Position numbers and translations under genes: made by a program. This document shows, in pieces, positions 48,524-59,515 of a DNA stretch of 64,000 bases (position 1 is the stretch's first letter; the number at the start of each line of letters is the position of its first letter). The stretch is from Perognathus longimembris pacificus. Lineage: Eukaryota > Chordata > Mammalia > Rodentia > Heteromyidae. The DNA lies in the NCBI RefSeq assembly GCF_023159225.1, contig NC_063177.1, positions 19,554,673 to 19,618,672 of the forward strand, given 5' to 3'. Below the pieces are notes generated by a model. That model did no database searches. It saw only the letters and a list, made by a program, of their open reading frames with translations, and was not told the origin of the DNA.

Positions 48524-51500
48524 CATAGTGGCTCACATCTATAATTCCAAGTACCCTGGAGGTGGAGATCCAGAGGATCTTCCTTCTGAAAGGAAGAGTT
48601 TCTATAACAACCTGCAGGGATAGAGAATGAGGGACTGTTAGTATATGTTGTCTACCTGAAAGAAGCAACTCTTATTTCCTTGGCTAGGTAATTAAGAAGC
48701 CTCAACATCTTCAAGAGAGCCAGAAGATTAGAGAGGTCCTGGAGGAGACCAGGAACATCATGGTAAGTGTTGTTTGACCTTATACTACCATATGGGTCAC
48801 CTATGAAAATAAAAAATGGAGAATCCTAGCTGAGTGCCAGTGGTTCAAGCCTATAATCCTAGCTGCTCAGTAGGCTGAGATCTGGGGATCACAATTTGAA
48901 GCCAGCCTGGGCAGAAAAGAGTCTTTGAGACTCTTAACCTCCCATTACAGTCAGATGCCAGAAATGGAGCTGTGGCTGAAGGGCTAGAGCACAATCCTTG
49001 AACAAAGAAATTCAGGGACAACACTTAGGCTCTGAGTTTATCCCCAGTAACCATCATAGAAAAGAAAAATTAAAAAGAATCTTAGGTGATTAATAAATGG
49101 TAATCCTCACCATGACTGAGGATTACCATTTACTACCATGATAAATGAACCATGGTAGAAGAACTTCTTTTCCTTATTGGGAACTTACCATTAGAGTTGG
49201 TAAGCTTTTCTCTCTAGTGCCCTTTTTGCATTGTGATGATTTGATCTAGCCCAGCCATCTTGCCCTCCACAGCAATCGTGGGTGCTAGCCTCTAAAGAGC
49301 TGATATCCTTGCTTCACCTGTCCCTGTTGCATGACAAAGAAGACAGAATGACTGTGAGTCAGGAGGTAAGCAGTGTGCAGGTGAAGGTGGAAGCTTCTTG
49401 GTGAGGCAGAGAGCCCAGAAAAGAAGCCAAACTCTGTATCTGATTGTTCTTACCTTGTAGTCTCAACGTACAGAAACCCTGGTCTCTTGTTGTTATGATA
49501 TGATGAAGAAGTTGAGGGCAAAGTTCCAAAGCCTCATAACAGAAAGAGAGGAGGCAAAGCGTGGAGAGGAAATGGCCCTCAAAGGAAAAGACGCGGTAAG
49601 GTGCTGAGTGTTTGTTATGGTGATGTGGGAGATTTCCACTTCATAGTTCCTGTACTAGTACACTTGAGACATAAATGGATGGCCTGGGAATGAAGAAGTA
49701 AACTACAGGGAGTCAAGTTTGGTCTGTAATCTCAACTACTCAGAGGTGGAGGCACTGGTGTCTCACACTTGTAAATCCTAGTTAGGAGGCTGAGATCTGA
49801 GGATTTTGGTTCAAAGCCAATCCAGGCAGGAAAGTCCATGAGACTTATTAATTAACCACCAAAAGTCTGGAACTGGAGCTATGGTTTAAATGCCAGAGTG
49901 CTAGCCTTGAACAAAAAAAGCTCAGGGACAGCGCTCAGGCTGTGAGTTCAAGCCCCAGGACTTGCATACACATACACATGGAAAAAAAAAATCTCACCAG
50001 GCACTGGTGGCTCATGTCTGTAATTCTAGTTACTCAGGAGACTGAGATCTGATGATCAAGGTTCTAAACCAGCTGAAAAGAAAAGTCTGACACTTATCTC
50101 CAGTTAGCCATCAAAAAAGTGGGAAGTGGAGCTGTGGCTCAAGTGATAGAGTACCAGGTTTAATTGAAAATGCCAAGCAAGATCATAAGGTCCTGAGTTC
50201 AAACCCCAGTACCACTTAAAAACCCAAAACAAACAAAAAAGTTTAAAATCTGCCCAGGAAAAGACAGTATGTATTTCTTTCTTTTTCTTTTCTTTTTTTT
50301 TTTTTTTTTTTTTGGTGGTGCTAGGTTTGAACTCAGGCCCCCAAAATTGCTAAATAGGTGCTCTGCCACTTAAGCCACATGCCCAGCCAACAAGACCTTG
50401 TCTGAAAAAACAAAAGAAAAAGGGCTGGAGATAACTCAAGTGGTAAAATACAAGTTTAGTATGTGCAAAGGCCCTGGGTTCCATCTCTAGAACCACAATA
50501 ATAACAAACAAAAACAACAACACCCCCCCAAACTATCTAGATATTAGATGATTATGTTGGCTGATTATGACTGTGCATCATTTCCTCTGTTACCTATAAT
50601 GTCCTTGCAACATCTTTTCTAACCAGGCAGAAACAGTGCTGGAGGTTTTCTGTGCACATGCCACCCAGCGCATCAGCCACCTGCAACAGGATTTGACATC
50701 CATGCAAGAATTCAGAGCCCTTCTACAGGAGGCCCAGACCCAACTGGTAATTCAGAGCCCTTGTACAGGAGATCCAGATCCAACAGGTCCATGCAGCTCC
50801 CCTGGGAAGATGGTCACAGACTTCCACTCACCTGCCTCCATCCATGCTCCTTCCTTTGTAGGTAGGGCTTCATACAGAGCAAGAGGAGCTGGCTCAGCAG
50901 GTGGTGAGTCTGACGACTACCTTGCAGCAGGACTGGACGTCCATGCAGCTGGATGTGAGTATTTGGGGCCATCCTAACTGCTCCCTCACTCTCCTCTGCC
51001 AGCCCTGGTAGGAGCCTTGCCTCAAGTGTGCTCTGCTGACCTACTTACTTCCTCCCTGGTAGTATGTGACATGGACAGCTTTGCTTGGTCGGTCTCGGCA
51101 ACTCACAGAGAAAGTCACAGCCAAGAGCCGGCAGGCCCTGCAGGAACGTGATACTGCAATTGAGGAGAAGCAGCAGGTAGAGACCAAGAGTGGGACTGCC
51201 TAGGATTGGTTTCTTCCTTTGGCAGAGGCCTTTCCAACTGCGTGATACCATTATTCTCTGTCTTGTCTTCTTTCTGCCCTGGGTTTGGATACCAGCCAGT
51301 TCCCGTGGCTCCAAGATGGCTTGAACCCAGTTGTTTCCTTTGCTCTTCAGCACTATCTTTATATCAGCAATTTTTCTTCTGGTCTATTTTTCCTGAGGAT
51401 CAGCTTTATTTTCTGCCTTGTGGCTGCCCAAGAATAAGGTATTTGTTCTCTTGTCCAGAAAATTGCACTCTGTCTTAGGATTCTTCACTCAGGAGGAACT

Positions 51501-54500
51501 ATAGAAAGAAAACTATGTTTTCTTCCTAGATTTCCAGGGAGCTGGAACAAGTTTCTATCCATTTAGAAGAGTGTAAAGGCCAATTAGAACAACTGAAGTT
51601 GGAGAACAGTTGCCTAGCAACAGGTGCGTGTTTGTGAGTATACAGGAATGCAAGTCGTTGAGCCTGCTAAGGCTTGCAGTGTTAATAGAACTGGGAAATG
51701 CTCTAGAGCACTTACTTTACCACAAAATTATGGGAGATTTCTGGCCTAGTAATCTCATGGTTTAATAAGGATACTGTTGATCTAGATCTCCAGGCACAGC
51801 TGCAGATTCTAGCCAGCACAGACAGCCAGCTAAAAGAACTACAGAGTCAGCATGCCCATTGTGCCCAGGACCTGGCCATGAAGGATGAGTTGCTGCACCA
51901 ACTAACCCAGAGCAATGAGGAGCAGGCTGCTCAGTGAGTCCCTGTCAGGTTATTGTGGCAATAGACACCCAGCATGTGGGATCAGATGGGATCTAATTTA
52001 ATTAAGGTCTCTGGCAGATGGCAAAAGGAAGAGATGGCACTAAGACAAATAAAGGCAGAACTGCAGCAACAGAAGGCTGTCTTGGCCAAGGAAGTACAGG
52101 ACCTGAAGGAGACCCTGGAGGTAAGGAATTGGGCTTGGGGAATAGGTAGTATGGAGGTGAAGTTTGAGACTGGATTAGAAAAGGCCTCTGGTCCTCAGAG
52201 CTCTAAGTTTCTCCACTTGAACTCTTTTTTTCCCTCCCTTTCTCTCTTGCTCCTTTCCTTCTTTGACCCATCTTGGCAGTTTGCAGACCAAGAGAGTCAA
52301 GTTGCTCACCTAGAGTTGGGCCAGGTTGAGTGTCAGTTGAAAACGACGCTGGACGTGCTCCGGGAGCGCAGCCTGCAGTGTGAGAACCTCAAGGACACTG
52401 TAGAGAACCTGAAGTAAGACTTCTGCCTACCTGTGCTCCCCACAGGTGCTTCTCCCTAAGAAAAAGTCTAGAAACCAGAGTCTCCAAGAGGACTATGTTA
52501 GGCCTTTTTTCCCTTTTTTTTTTTTTTTTTGGTGCCAGTACTGGGGCTTGAATTCAAGGCTTCCTGCTCTTGCTTGGCTTTTTCATTCTAGGCTAGCACT
52601 CTATCACTTGACCATACCTCCATTTTTGGCTTCTTGCTAGTTAATTAGAGCTAAGAATCTTTCAGCTTTGTCTGCTGCCCATGTTGGCTTTGAACCTTGA
52701 TCCTCACATCTCATCCTCCTGAGTAGCTAGGATTATAGACATGAACCACTGGATCCCAGCTTTGTTTTTCTCATTGGTGGTGGGGAATTTGGCAGAAGTG
52801 TTCAGAGAAGGTAACCTCATCTGCCTGGTTTCTTATTTCAGGGCTGACTTGACTAGAACCATAGCAGAGAAACAAGAACAAGCCTTGGAGAAGGCACACC
52901 AGTATTCCCAAAGGCTAGGGTTGCTGACTGATCAACTACAGCACCTGAGCCTCTTCCTGCAGACACAATTAAAGGAGAAGGTAGGATCCTGGAGAAGAGA
53001 AGAAGGATTCCTTTTCTTCCCATTGTATCTTTATTATATGGAATGGTATTCCTAAAACCATATTGGGTTTTTTTTTTTTTTTTTTTTTGGTCATGGGCGT
53101 GGTTGCTGTCCCTGAGCTCCTTTTGCTCACTCTGCCTCTACCACTTTGAGCCATAGTGCCACTTCTGGTTTTCTGGCAGTTAATTAGCCTGCCCAGGCTG
53201 GCTTTGAACTGTGATCCTCAGATCTCAGCCTCCTGAGTAGCTAGGATTACAGGCATGAGCCACCAGTGCCCAGACTAAAACCATATTCTTGTTCCATTTC
53301 ATTGAATTCAGTAATGTTCCCTTACCTACAGGGCCTCTTCAGCCTGTCACTCAAATCTTCATCCTACCTCCATTTTACTCCCGCTAATTGGACTGCACCC
53401 CATACACACCAACCCCATTCATTCCTGGCCCCAGGATGTTCTCTTCTATTTTCAAACTGGAAAATCCTTTCCTTTTTCTATTAAAATCCTGCCTTTGAAA
53501 TGTTCCCAAATCAAATGGACTCAGTGATCTCTTTGTATGTGTATCCAGCGACCCCAATCTATTTATAAAAGTGTATTCCTCACACACTTATTCTTCTTTT
53601 CCACTTATATTAGTTTTCCTTGGAGAGCTGATCTCTTCAACTAGACAATGTTTAAAAGAAAGCATAAATTTAGCCTTGCTTCTTTAGCTTCCCTGGAGTA
53701 TATGCTGAACAATAAGTGGTTGCTCTCTTTCAGTAGACAGAGTTAATTAGCTTATTCCACAGTGAAAGGTACAACCCAGATCTTGACCCTTGTTCCTAAT
53801 TGAGTGCTGAGCACAGAAAATTCCAGTGTATAGGCTAGCAGGAAGACAGACAGATATGAAGTTATTATCTTGACTTTTTTGTTTTGTTTTAAATTTTGCT
53901 GGTCTGGGGCTTCAACTCAGGGCTTGGGTACTATCCCTGAGCCTCTCTGTGCCCAAGGCTAGCACTCTACCACTTGAGCCACAGTGCCACTTCTGCCTTT
54001 TTTGAGTAGTTCATTGGAGATAAGAGTCTCAAGAACTTTTCTTTTCTTTTCTTTTTGGCCAGTCCTGGGCCTTGGACTCAGGGCCTGAGCACTGTCCCTG
54101 GCTTCCTTTTGCTCAAGGCTAGCACTCTGCCACTTGAGCCACAGCGCCACTTCTGGCCGTTTTCTGTATATGTGGTGCTGGGGAATCGAACCCAGGGCCT
54201 CATGTATACGAGGCAAGCTCTCTTGCCACTAGGCCATATCCCCAGCCCCCTCAAGAACTTTTCTGCCTGGGCTGGCTTTGAACTTCAATCCTTAGCTCTC
54301 AGCATTCTAAGTAGCTAGGATGACAGGCGTGAGCTACCAGCATTCAGCTTTTCTTGACTTATGATCATAGTGGAGGTCATAAACCACTATGGGAACTCAG
54401 AGAAAGGAGGATCAGTTCTACCATGGAGAGTTAGGGGCTGGGGATATGGCCTAGTGGCAAGAGTGCTTGCCTCATATACATGAGGCCCTGGGTTCAATTC

Positions 54501-57500
54501 CCCAGCACCACATATACAGAAAATGGCCAGAAGTGGCGCTGTGGCTCAAGTGGCAGAGTGCTAGCCTTGAGCAAAAAGAAGCCAGGGACAGTGCTCAGGC
54601 CCTGAGTCCAAGCCCCAGGACTGCCCACCCCCCCCCCCCCAAAAAAAAAAGAGAGTTAGAATGTCCTTTCAAATGAGGTAACCTTGGATACTCTTGAAGT
54701 TAGAAGTCTATAGGTCAAAGTCAGTAGATCCACCAAAGGAAGAAGCTAATCCTAGCTACTTTAGACGCTATCTGGAGGATCATAATTGAACACTGGCCTA
54801 GACAATAAGTTCTAGAGACTACATTTTAATCAATGACTGGGTATATGGTGGCATGTGCCTGTCATCCCATCTACAGGAGAAGAACAGCAGCTGGGCATGG
54901 TGGTACTGGACTGTAATTCCAGCTATGCAGGGAAGTACAAATAGGAGGATTGAAGTCCAGTCCAGCCTGAGCATAAAGTGGTGCCTTATCTCAGAAATAA
55001 CCAGAGAGGGGCTAGGAATATAGCTTAGTGGTAGAGTGCTTGCCTAGCATGCATGAAGCCCTGAGTTCGATTCCTCAGCACCAAATAAACAGGAAAAGTG
55101 GGAAGTAGTGCTGTGGCTCAAGTGGTAGAGTACTAGCTTTGAGCAAAAAGAAGCTCAGGGACAGTGCCCAGACCCCTAAGTTCAAGCCCCAGGACTGGCC
55201 AAAAAAACCCCACAAAAAAACAGTGAAGAGTTGGGTGTTGCTGGCTCACACCTAATTAATCAGGAGGCTGAGATCTGAGGACTATGGTTCAAAACAGCCT
55301 GTGCAGCAAAGTCCATGAGAGTCTTATCTCTAATAAACTACTGAAAAGTTGGAAGTAGAGCTGTGGCTCAGTGGCTCAAGTGCTAGGTTTGAGCAAAAGA
55401 AACTCGGGGGTAGTCCCTAGCCCCTGAGTTCAAATCCTAGGACCAACACATACACAAAAGTGAAGAATAGGGCTGGAGGCATGGTTCAAGTGGTAGAGTA
55501 CAAGCCTACCAAGTACAAGGCTTTGAGTTCAGATTTCAGTGCCACCTAAAAAACAAACAAACAAAAAAAGGGCTTCCAGAGTCATTCAAGTAGTAGATCA
55601 CCTACCTAGGAAGCCCTGAGTTCAAACTGCAGTATTGAAAAAAAAAATCAGCCATTCACAGTATGTAAATGAGTGAGTATGGCTATTTTCCAAATAACAC
55701 ATTTGCAAAAACAGTTGTCAGGCTAGACTTGGCCCAGGGGCCATCATTTGCTGACTGTTCTGCTCTGGAACAGTAAATATAGGTAGAAACATATTTTTTG
55801 ATAGAGTGGGGCAGAGAAAATAGTGAACTCAGTATTCTTCTACATTCTAAGTTTCCTGTGGACTGTGGAACATTCTGGGGGTACTTTTTTTTGCAAGCAG
55901 TTAGTCTTTGGGCCTAGAGACTGGGAAAGAGTCCAATTTAGAGGCAGATTGAAGAGTCATTCATGTGGAAGTTTGCAGTGGGTGCTTTTGTGGAGCTCTG
56001 GAGGCCAGGCTGTCCGGGAAATGGATAAATGGATTAGAGTGAAAAGAGGGCCAAAAACGGAACCCATGGGTGCCAAGGGTTAAGGAAGGACCTGAGGGCT
56101 GAGAGAAGAAATAACCAGAAGCATATAAGGCCTATCTCTAAGGGGTAGTCATGACCTGAAAGAAAAAAGAAGTTTCTAAAACAATATAGTCCTTAGTATT
56201 AAATAAGCCAGGTAAACAAGAGCTAGATAGTATCCATTGCCATTAAAAGTAAGGCTGCCAGTGGTGACCAAATTATAAGAATTTTGGCAGAATGGTATCC
56301 TGGCTATTTGTTATTTATTTTTTAATGTAATTTTATTGTTACTGTTAAGGTATTTTGCAGAGGGTTTACCATTTCATAAATCAGGTAATGAGTATATTTC
56401 TTTTTCTGGACAATGTCACCACTTCCTTCACTCTAACCTAGCCGGCTGTTTATTTTATTTTTAAAGTATTACTGTGTTAGTAATTGTTCTGGGAAAGGTA
56501 CTGGTGGAGTTAACGAGAAAGCATTAAAAGCTAGGAGCTGATGGCTAATGCTTGTAATCCTAGCTAGCTACTCAAGAGGCTGAGCTCTGAGGATCATGGT
56601 TCAAAGCCAGTCTGGGTAGAAAAGTGGCTCAAGTGATAGAGCACTGGTTTTGAGTGAAAAAGCTAAGGGAACACACCCAGGCCCCTGAGTTCAAGCCCCA
56701 GTACTGGCTTAAAGGAAAAGGTAGGAAGGAAGGGAGGGAGAGAGAGAGGGAGGGAGGGAAGGAGGGAGGGCACATGCCGCCATGTGTGGGTGAGGTAGAA
56801 GGTAGAAAAGGGCTTTGGAAGAAATGACTGGGAGTGCTGGGTGCTCAGGAAATCACTCTGAAGAGCAGCTAATTTTTCCCCCTCTCCTTTGTCTTTAGAC
56901 TAAACTGGAGACCCTTCTGCTGAGCACAGACTGTGTTCTCACCCAGGAACACCCTGAGCCTAATGACAGTGCCTTGTTGGGAAATACCTTGACAGCAGCA
57001 GCAGATGAAGGTTAAAGATGCTAGGATTTGGGGGTGGGAGGGCTCTGATCCTGCTCCTGACATCATCACCAGTGAAGGTGTCTACCATCAGATTCATCTA
57101 TCTCCTCCAGTGTTGGTTTTGGTTCTGACTGGGCTACTGGCGGGACCCCTCACTCATAGTAATTGGTTGTTTTTTGTTTTATCTTGTTTTAGAGCCGGAA
57201 CCTGCTCCTGTGTCTTTGGTTGGAAGTGACACAAGTGCTTTCACCCGAGTGACATCCACGGTTTCCCTTCAGCCTACAGGTTAGGATGGGCTCCAGGGAC
57301 CCTGCCTCATTTCTAGAAAATCTGGTAAAGATAAGTAAAGACAAAAGCAGTGATAAGTTCTTTGCTCTAAAAACCTCAATTCTACTTGGCTCATTTTATT
57401 TGTGCCTTTTGGGATCTGTAATGTTCTGGATATTCAGATTCTACGGGTGGGGAACATAGGTAAGAGTTATGGAAATGATGTCTATATACTCCTTTCTTCA

Positions 57501-59268
57501 AGGTTGAAGGGCCTGTACCTCTATCTAGAACTTTCTCTTTCAGAGACACCTGACCTAGAGAGTAGCCTAGAAAAAATGAGCACTACCCTCCTTGAACTGG
57601 AGAGCCTGTGTTCTCTGCTGCAAGAATCTAAAGAAGAAGCCATTGGGTTTCTTCAACAAAAAATGTGAGTGGGGTGTAGTTTTAATGTCCAGGGGAATGA
57701 GAGAATCCTTTATGCCAAAGGCTGGATGCAGAATTCTCCCTTCTCCTAGTTATCATCTGCAGGCCAGGCTTCAGGCCCAGGAAGAAGAACATCAGGAAGC
57801 CCAGAAGGCCAAGGAAGCTGACATAGAGAAGCTGAACCAGGCCTTGTGCTTGCGCTACAAGGTAGAGGAGGGGCCTAGAAGTGGGGCGGTAAAGAACTGG
57901 GGCAGCTCTATTGGTCCACTGGGACCCATTGTCTCTCTGGGAATCTGGGTGGTAAGGATTTTCCAACCATTGCCCTAGTTTTGCCCTTCCTGGGGTCAGA
58001 TATTTCACATATTGGGAGAATCAGTTCTGGGCTAGCCTGTGTTCCCAGGCAGAACTAGGAGAGAAGTCAGGAGCTATCTCAACATTGAGGTGTACCTTGT
58101 CTAATTTGGCCTTGGAGGAAGAACTGGTATCAAGTAGTCCTACCAGGACTAGGCACGAAGGGGGCATTCATTCTCTTCTACTTCTGGTAAGAGCTACAAA
58201 GAAACCAGCTCTCCTTCAATGTCCTTTCACATCCCTTTCCCTCACAGAATGAAAAGGAGCTCCAGGAAGTGATACAGAAGCAGAATGAGAAGATCCTAGA
58301 ACAGATAGACAAGAGTGGAGAGCTCATAGTATGTTCCCATGATGCCTGTCTTCCTTCTGTGCCCATGGTTGCCAGTCTCAAACATGAGAACTGAATACCC
58401 TACTCTACCTTTATCCACCACAAGTGGTAAGAAGGCTATCAATACCTCTGTTCTCACCCCCAGAGTCTCAGAGAGGAGGTGACCCAGCTTACCCGCTTAC
58501 TTCGGCATGCAGAGACAGAGACTAAAGTGCTGCAGGAGACCCTGGCAGGCCAGCTGGACCCCACCTCTCAGTCCACAGTCGCTAACTGGATCCAAGAGAA
58601 AGTGTGTCTCTCACAGGAGGTGACTCGGAGTTAACAGAGGAGCTGGGCAACTAGTGGTGTAGGGAACCCCAGCCTGTGCCTCTATGAATATGGATATATC
58701 TATAGGTTGACAAGCTGAGGCTGATGTTCCTGGAGATGAAAAATGAGAAAGCAAACCTTGTGGTCAAGTACCAGAGTCACGTAAGGATTTCTGTGCTCTG
58801 CTAGGGCCATTTCCTACTTCCATAAGTAAGCCACATTGCCTCTATCCTACCAAACTGTGCTGTTCTTCTAGGAATAGGACTTATGAAACCTATTTGTTTT
58901 CTAGAGGAATATCCTGGAGGAGAACCTACGGCGCTCTGACACAGAGTTAAAGAAACTAGATGACATTGTACAGCATATTTATGAGGTAAAGGATAGGGAG
59001 GGAGGTGACAGGACTAAGGTACCTGGCCCAAGGATGTCCTGATGGTCATAGCTCTGGTTCCTTGCCTGTGCTGAGAACTGGCTTAACTCCCAACTGCAGG
59101 CTTCTCTGTGGCTTCTGTATTTACCCCTTTTAATGTGTATCCCTGGGGCTGGGAGCTTTGTGCTTTATTTAGGCTTGCTTTGTCTTCTCTTTACAGACTT
59201 TACTGTCCATCCCAGAGGTGGTGAGGAGTTGCAAGGAGCTACAAGGGCTGCTAGAGTTTCTAAGCTAA
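37628..59268 (+). CDS. SPAG5: SPAG5 (astrin), mitotic spindle coiled-coil protein
   Basis: Twenty-four coding exons: 37628-37678, 37863-37988, 40149-41236, 41351-41534, 48688-48762, 49273-49365, 49461-49595, 50627-50746, 50862-50954, 51063-51176, 51530-51623, 51786-51933, 52018-52120, 52280-52413, 52842-52980, 56899-57010, 57193-57279, 57544-57664, 57750-57861, 58248-58328, 58464-58619, 58706-58780, 58905-58985, 59197-59268. The frame is open for 1,197 codons (human about 1,193) and reads as astrin from MWRVKTLNL to LLEFLS. The N-terminal third, largely exon 3 (1,088 nt), is low-complexity and Ser/Glu/Pro-rich; from exon 5 onward the protein is almost continuous heptad-rich coiled coil. Known role: spindle and kinetochore stability with SKAP/kinastrin, mitosis-specific. 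Intron 4 (7.2 kb) is swollen by SINEs and an L1-type insertion. A 40-bp tandem duplication crosses the exon 8 donor. The donors at 57011 and 57280 are GTTAAA/GTTAGG, weaker than usual. Confidence 0.95.
38513..38748 (+). mobile_element. 7SL-Geo chimeric SINE
   Basis: Two-part element in SPAG5 intron 2. Confidence 0.78.
38755..38945 (+). mobile_element. IDL-Geo-type SINE
   Basis: Head shortened; (CAAAA)n tail. Confidence 0.82.
39180..39382 (-). mobile_element. 7SL-Geo chimeric SINE
   Basis: Two-part element. Confidence 0.72.
39413..39505 (-). mobile_element. ID element
   Basis: Reverse ID ending CACTGAGCTACACTCC. Confidence 0.6.
39839..40050 (-). mobile_element. 7SL-Geo SINE before SPAG5 exon 3
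   Basis: Diverged copy ending about 100 bp before the exon. Confidence 0.7.
41729..41942 (-). mobile_element. IDL-Geo-type SINE
   Basis: ACTATGAAAGTTTT duplicated at 41715 and 41943. Confidence 0.95.
42008..42103 (-). mobile_element. Geo-like remnant
   Basis: Old fragment, poorly matched. Confidence 0.45.
42109..42326 (-). mobile_element. IDL-Geo-type SINE
   Basis: Complete dimer with (TTTTA)n tail. Confidence 0.88.
42580..42835 (+). mobile_element. 7SL-Geo chimeric SINE
   Basis: Two-part element ending in a CA-rich tail. Confidence 0.82.
42952..43158 (-). mobile_element. IDL-Geo-type SINE
   Basis: Complete dimer. Confidence 0.87.
43238..43418 (+). mobile_element. IDL-Geo-type SINE
   Basis: GTTAAATTAT flanks; lacks the usual A tail. 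Confidence 0.85.
43461..43542 (-). mobile_element. ID element
   Basis: Reverse ID ending CACTGAGCTACACCCC. Confidence 0.65.
43583..43821 (+). mobile_element. 7SL-Geo chimeric SINE
   Basis: Two-part element with a short duplication in its head (CACCGGTGGT). Confidence 0.8.
43898..44128 (-). mobile_element. 7SL-Geo chimeric SINE
   Basis: Two-part element. Confidence 0.78.
44163..44341 (-). mobile_element. 7SL-Geo SINE, partial
   Basis: Diverged, missing the Geo end. Confidence 0.65.
44560..45060. other. repeat-free island in SPAG5 intron 4
   Basis: About 500 bp without SINEs between SINE clusters, with several CpGs. On the minus strand a short open frame ends at a good donor (CG/GTAAGG, 44789-44784), like a first exon of an antisense transcript. 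On the + strand a long pyrimidine tract leads to an acceptor-like CAG at 44703-44705, followed by an open stretch to a stop at 44829-44831. Human has a SPAG5 antisense lncRNA (recollection), but homology here is not shown. Confidence 0.3.
45168..45384 (-). mobile_element. IDL-Geo-type SINE
   Basis: Complete dimer. Confidence 0.88.
45386..45715 (-). mobile_element. B1-like remnants
   Basis: Two or three diverged B1 pieces; GTGACACAG tandemly repeated at 45480-45497. Confidence 0.5.
45731..45767 (+). repeat. (TG)n microsatellite
   Basis: TG run replacing the A-tail of an IDL-Geo copy (minus orientation). Confidence 0.9.
45732..45962 (-). mobile_element. IDL-Geo SINE with (TG)n tail
   Basis: ATACTAAGAT flanks. 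Confidence 0.85.
45990..46198 (+). mobile_element. IDL-Geo-type SINE
   Basis: Opposite in orientation to the previous copy, 30 bp away. Confidence 0.87.
46324..46568 (+). mobile_element. 7SL-Geo chimeric SINE
   Basis: Two-part element. Confidence 0.82.
46590..46642 (+). mobile_element. ID element fragment
   Basis: GCTTGCCTAACATGCATGAG. Confidence 0.5.
46643..46868 (-). mobile_element. 7SL-Geo chimeric SINE
   Basis: Two-part element abutting the L1-type insertion. Confidence 0.8.
47133..47491 (+). repeat. (CCTT)n/(CCCT)n pyrimidine tract
   Basis: Some 359 bp of pure pyrimidine on the + strand in alternating blocks of TTCC and TCCC tetramers. Lies inside the L1-type insertion of SPAG5 intron 4. 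Confidence 0.95.
48015..48221 (-). mobile_element. IDL-Geo SINE inside L1
   Basis: Complete dimer; CCCTTTCTT repeats on both sides of the insertion. Confidence 0.9.
48475..48520 (+). repeat. (CA)n microsatellite
   Basis: About 23 CA units immediately right of the L1-type insertion. Confidence 0.95.
48521..48600 (+). mobile_element. B1-like fragment
   Basis: ATAGTGGCTCACATCTATAA. Confidence 0.5.
48826..49065 (+). mobile_element. 7SL-Geo chimeric SINE
   Basis: Two-part element. Confidence 0.8.
49094..49158. repeat. two adjacent inverted repeats (hairpins)
   Basis: A perfect 16-bp inverted repeat, TAAATGGTAATCCTCA with its complement, spans 49094-49109 and 49117-49132 with a 7-nt loop. It is directly followed by an 8-bp pair, CTACCATG and CATGGTAG (49133-49140 and 49151-49158). 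It lies in the SPAG5 intron between exons 5 and 6. Confidence 0.9.
49744..49990 (+). mobile_element. 7SL-Geo chimeric SINE
   Basis: Two-part element. Confidence 0.78.
49994..50230 (+). mobile_element. 7SL-Geo chimeric SINE
   Basis: Tandem neighbour of the previous copy. Confidence 0.78.
50288..50510. mobile_element. ID/B1 remnants, both strands
   Basis: Reverse ID (to 50388), a B1 tail, then a forward ID (50421-50505). Confidence 0.5.
50709..50786 (+). repeat. 40-bp tandem duplication over SPAG5 exon 8 donor
   Basis: The last ~38 nt of exon 8 plus GT, beginning AATTCAGAGCCCTT, are repeated immediately inside the intron starting at 50749 with a few mismatches. The second copy ends in CAACAG/GT at 50786-50788, a possible alternative donor. 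Confidence 0.85.
52516..52761 (-). mobile_element. 7SL-Geo chimeric SINE
   Basis: Two-part element before a SPAG5 exon. Confidence 0.78.
53068..53273 (-). mobile_element. 7SL-Geo chimeric SINE
   Basis: CTAAAACCATATT (13 bp) at 53053 and 53274. Confidence 0.9.
53893..54350 (-). mobile_element. 7SL-Geo SINE split by another SINE
   Basis: Host pieces either side of 54043-54249. Confidence 0.78.
54043..54249 (-). mobile_element. IDL-Geo SINE, nested
   Basis: CTCAAGAACTTTTCT (15 bp) duplicated. Confidence 0.94.
54434..54651 (+). mobile_element. IDL-Geo-type SINE
   Basis: GAGAGTTAG flanks; poly-C/poly-A tail. Confidence 0.92.
54745..55008 (+). mobile_element. B1-like SINEs
   Basis: Two diverged units; the second has AGCTGGGCATGGTGGTACTG. 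Confidence 0.6.
55009..55222 (+). mobile_element. IDL-Geo-type SINE
   Basis: Complete dimer. Confidence 0.87.
55228..55455 (+). mobile_element. 7SL-Geo chimeric SINE
   Basis: Two-part element. Confidence 0.78.
55466..55645 (+). mobile_element. two ID-like monomers
   Basis: Each has a GTTCAAGTGG-like A box region, GAGTTCA B box and A-rich end. Confidence 0.55.
56310..56440 (-). mobile_element. L1 3' end fragment
   Basis: Antisense tail with TTTATTGTTACTG and ATGAGTATATTTC. Confidence 0.65.
56529..56720 (+). mobile_element. 7SL-Geo SINE with purine tail
   Basis: Followed by a GGGA/GGAA tract to about 56770. Confidence 0.75.
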
Positions 59269-59515
59269 GAAACTGAAAATAGCTGGGCATGGTAGTGGAC
59301 ATTTATAATTCCAGCTACTCCAGAGGCTGAGTCATGAGTACTGCTTGAGTCCAGGAGTTCAAGACCAGCATGGACATAGCAAAGAGACTGAAAGCTGGAT
59401 TCTGCTTAGTTTTATTTACCTACAATACCTGCTTACCTCAACATTAGGATTGTTGGCATAAAGTCAACTATGTGTAATGCTATTTAAATAAAGTATATTT
59501 AATGTATTTCTTCAA
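59269..59515 (+). promoter_or_regulatory. SPAG5: SPAG5 3' UTR with poly(A) signal
   Basis: A short 3' UTR follows the TAA. A canonical AATAAA sits at 59487-59492 with TTTAATG/TTTC-rich sequence just after it, so cleavage is expected near 59505-59515. Most of the UTR is a B1-like SINE. Confidence 0.75.
59276..59390 (+). mobile_element. B1/7SL-like SINE in SPAG5 3' UTR
   Basis: AGCTGGGCATGGTAGTGGAC and later GTTCAAGACCAGCATG match a 7SL-derived monomer; diverged, so fairly old. Confidence 0.75.

Noticed and set aside
57005..57229. Frame continuing past the SPAG5 exon 16 donor
   Set aside because: The weak donor GTTAAA is still supported by frame and by the match to astrin in the next exon.
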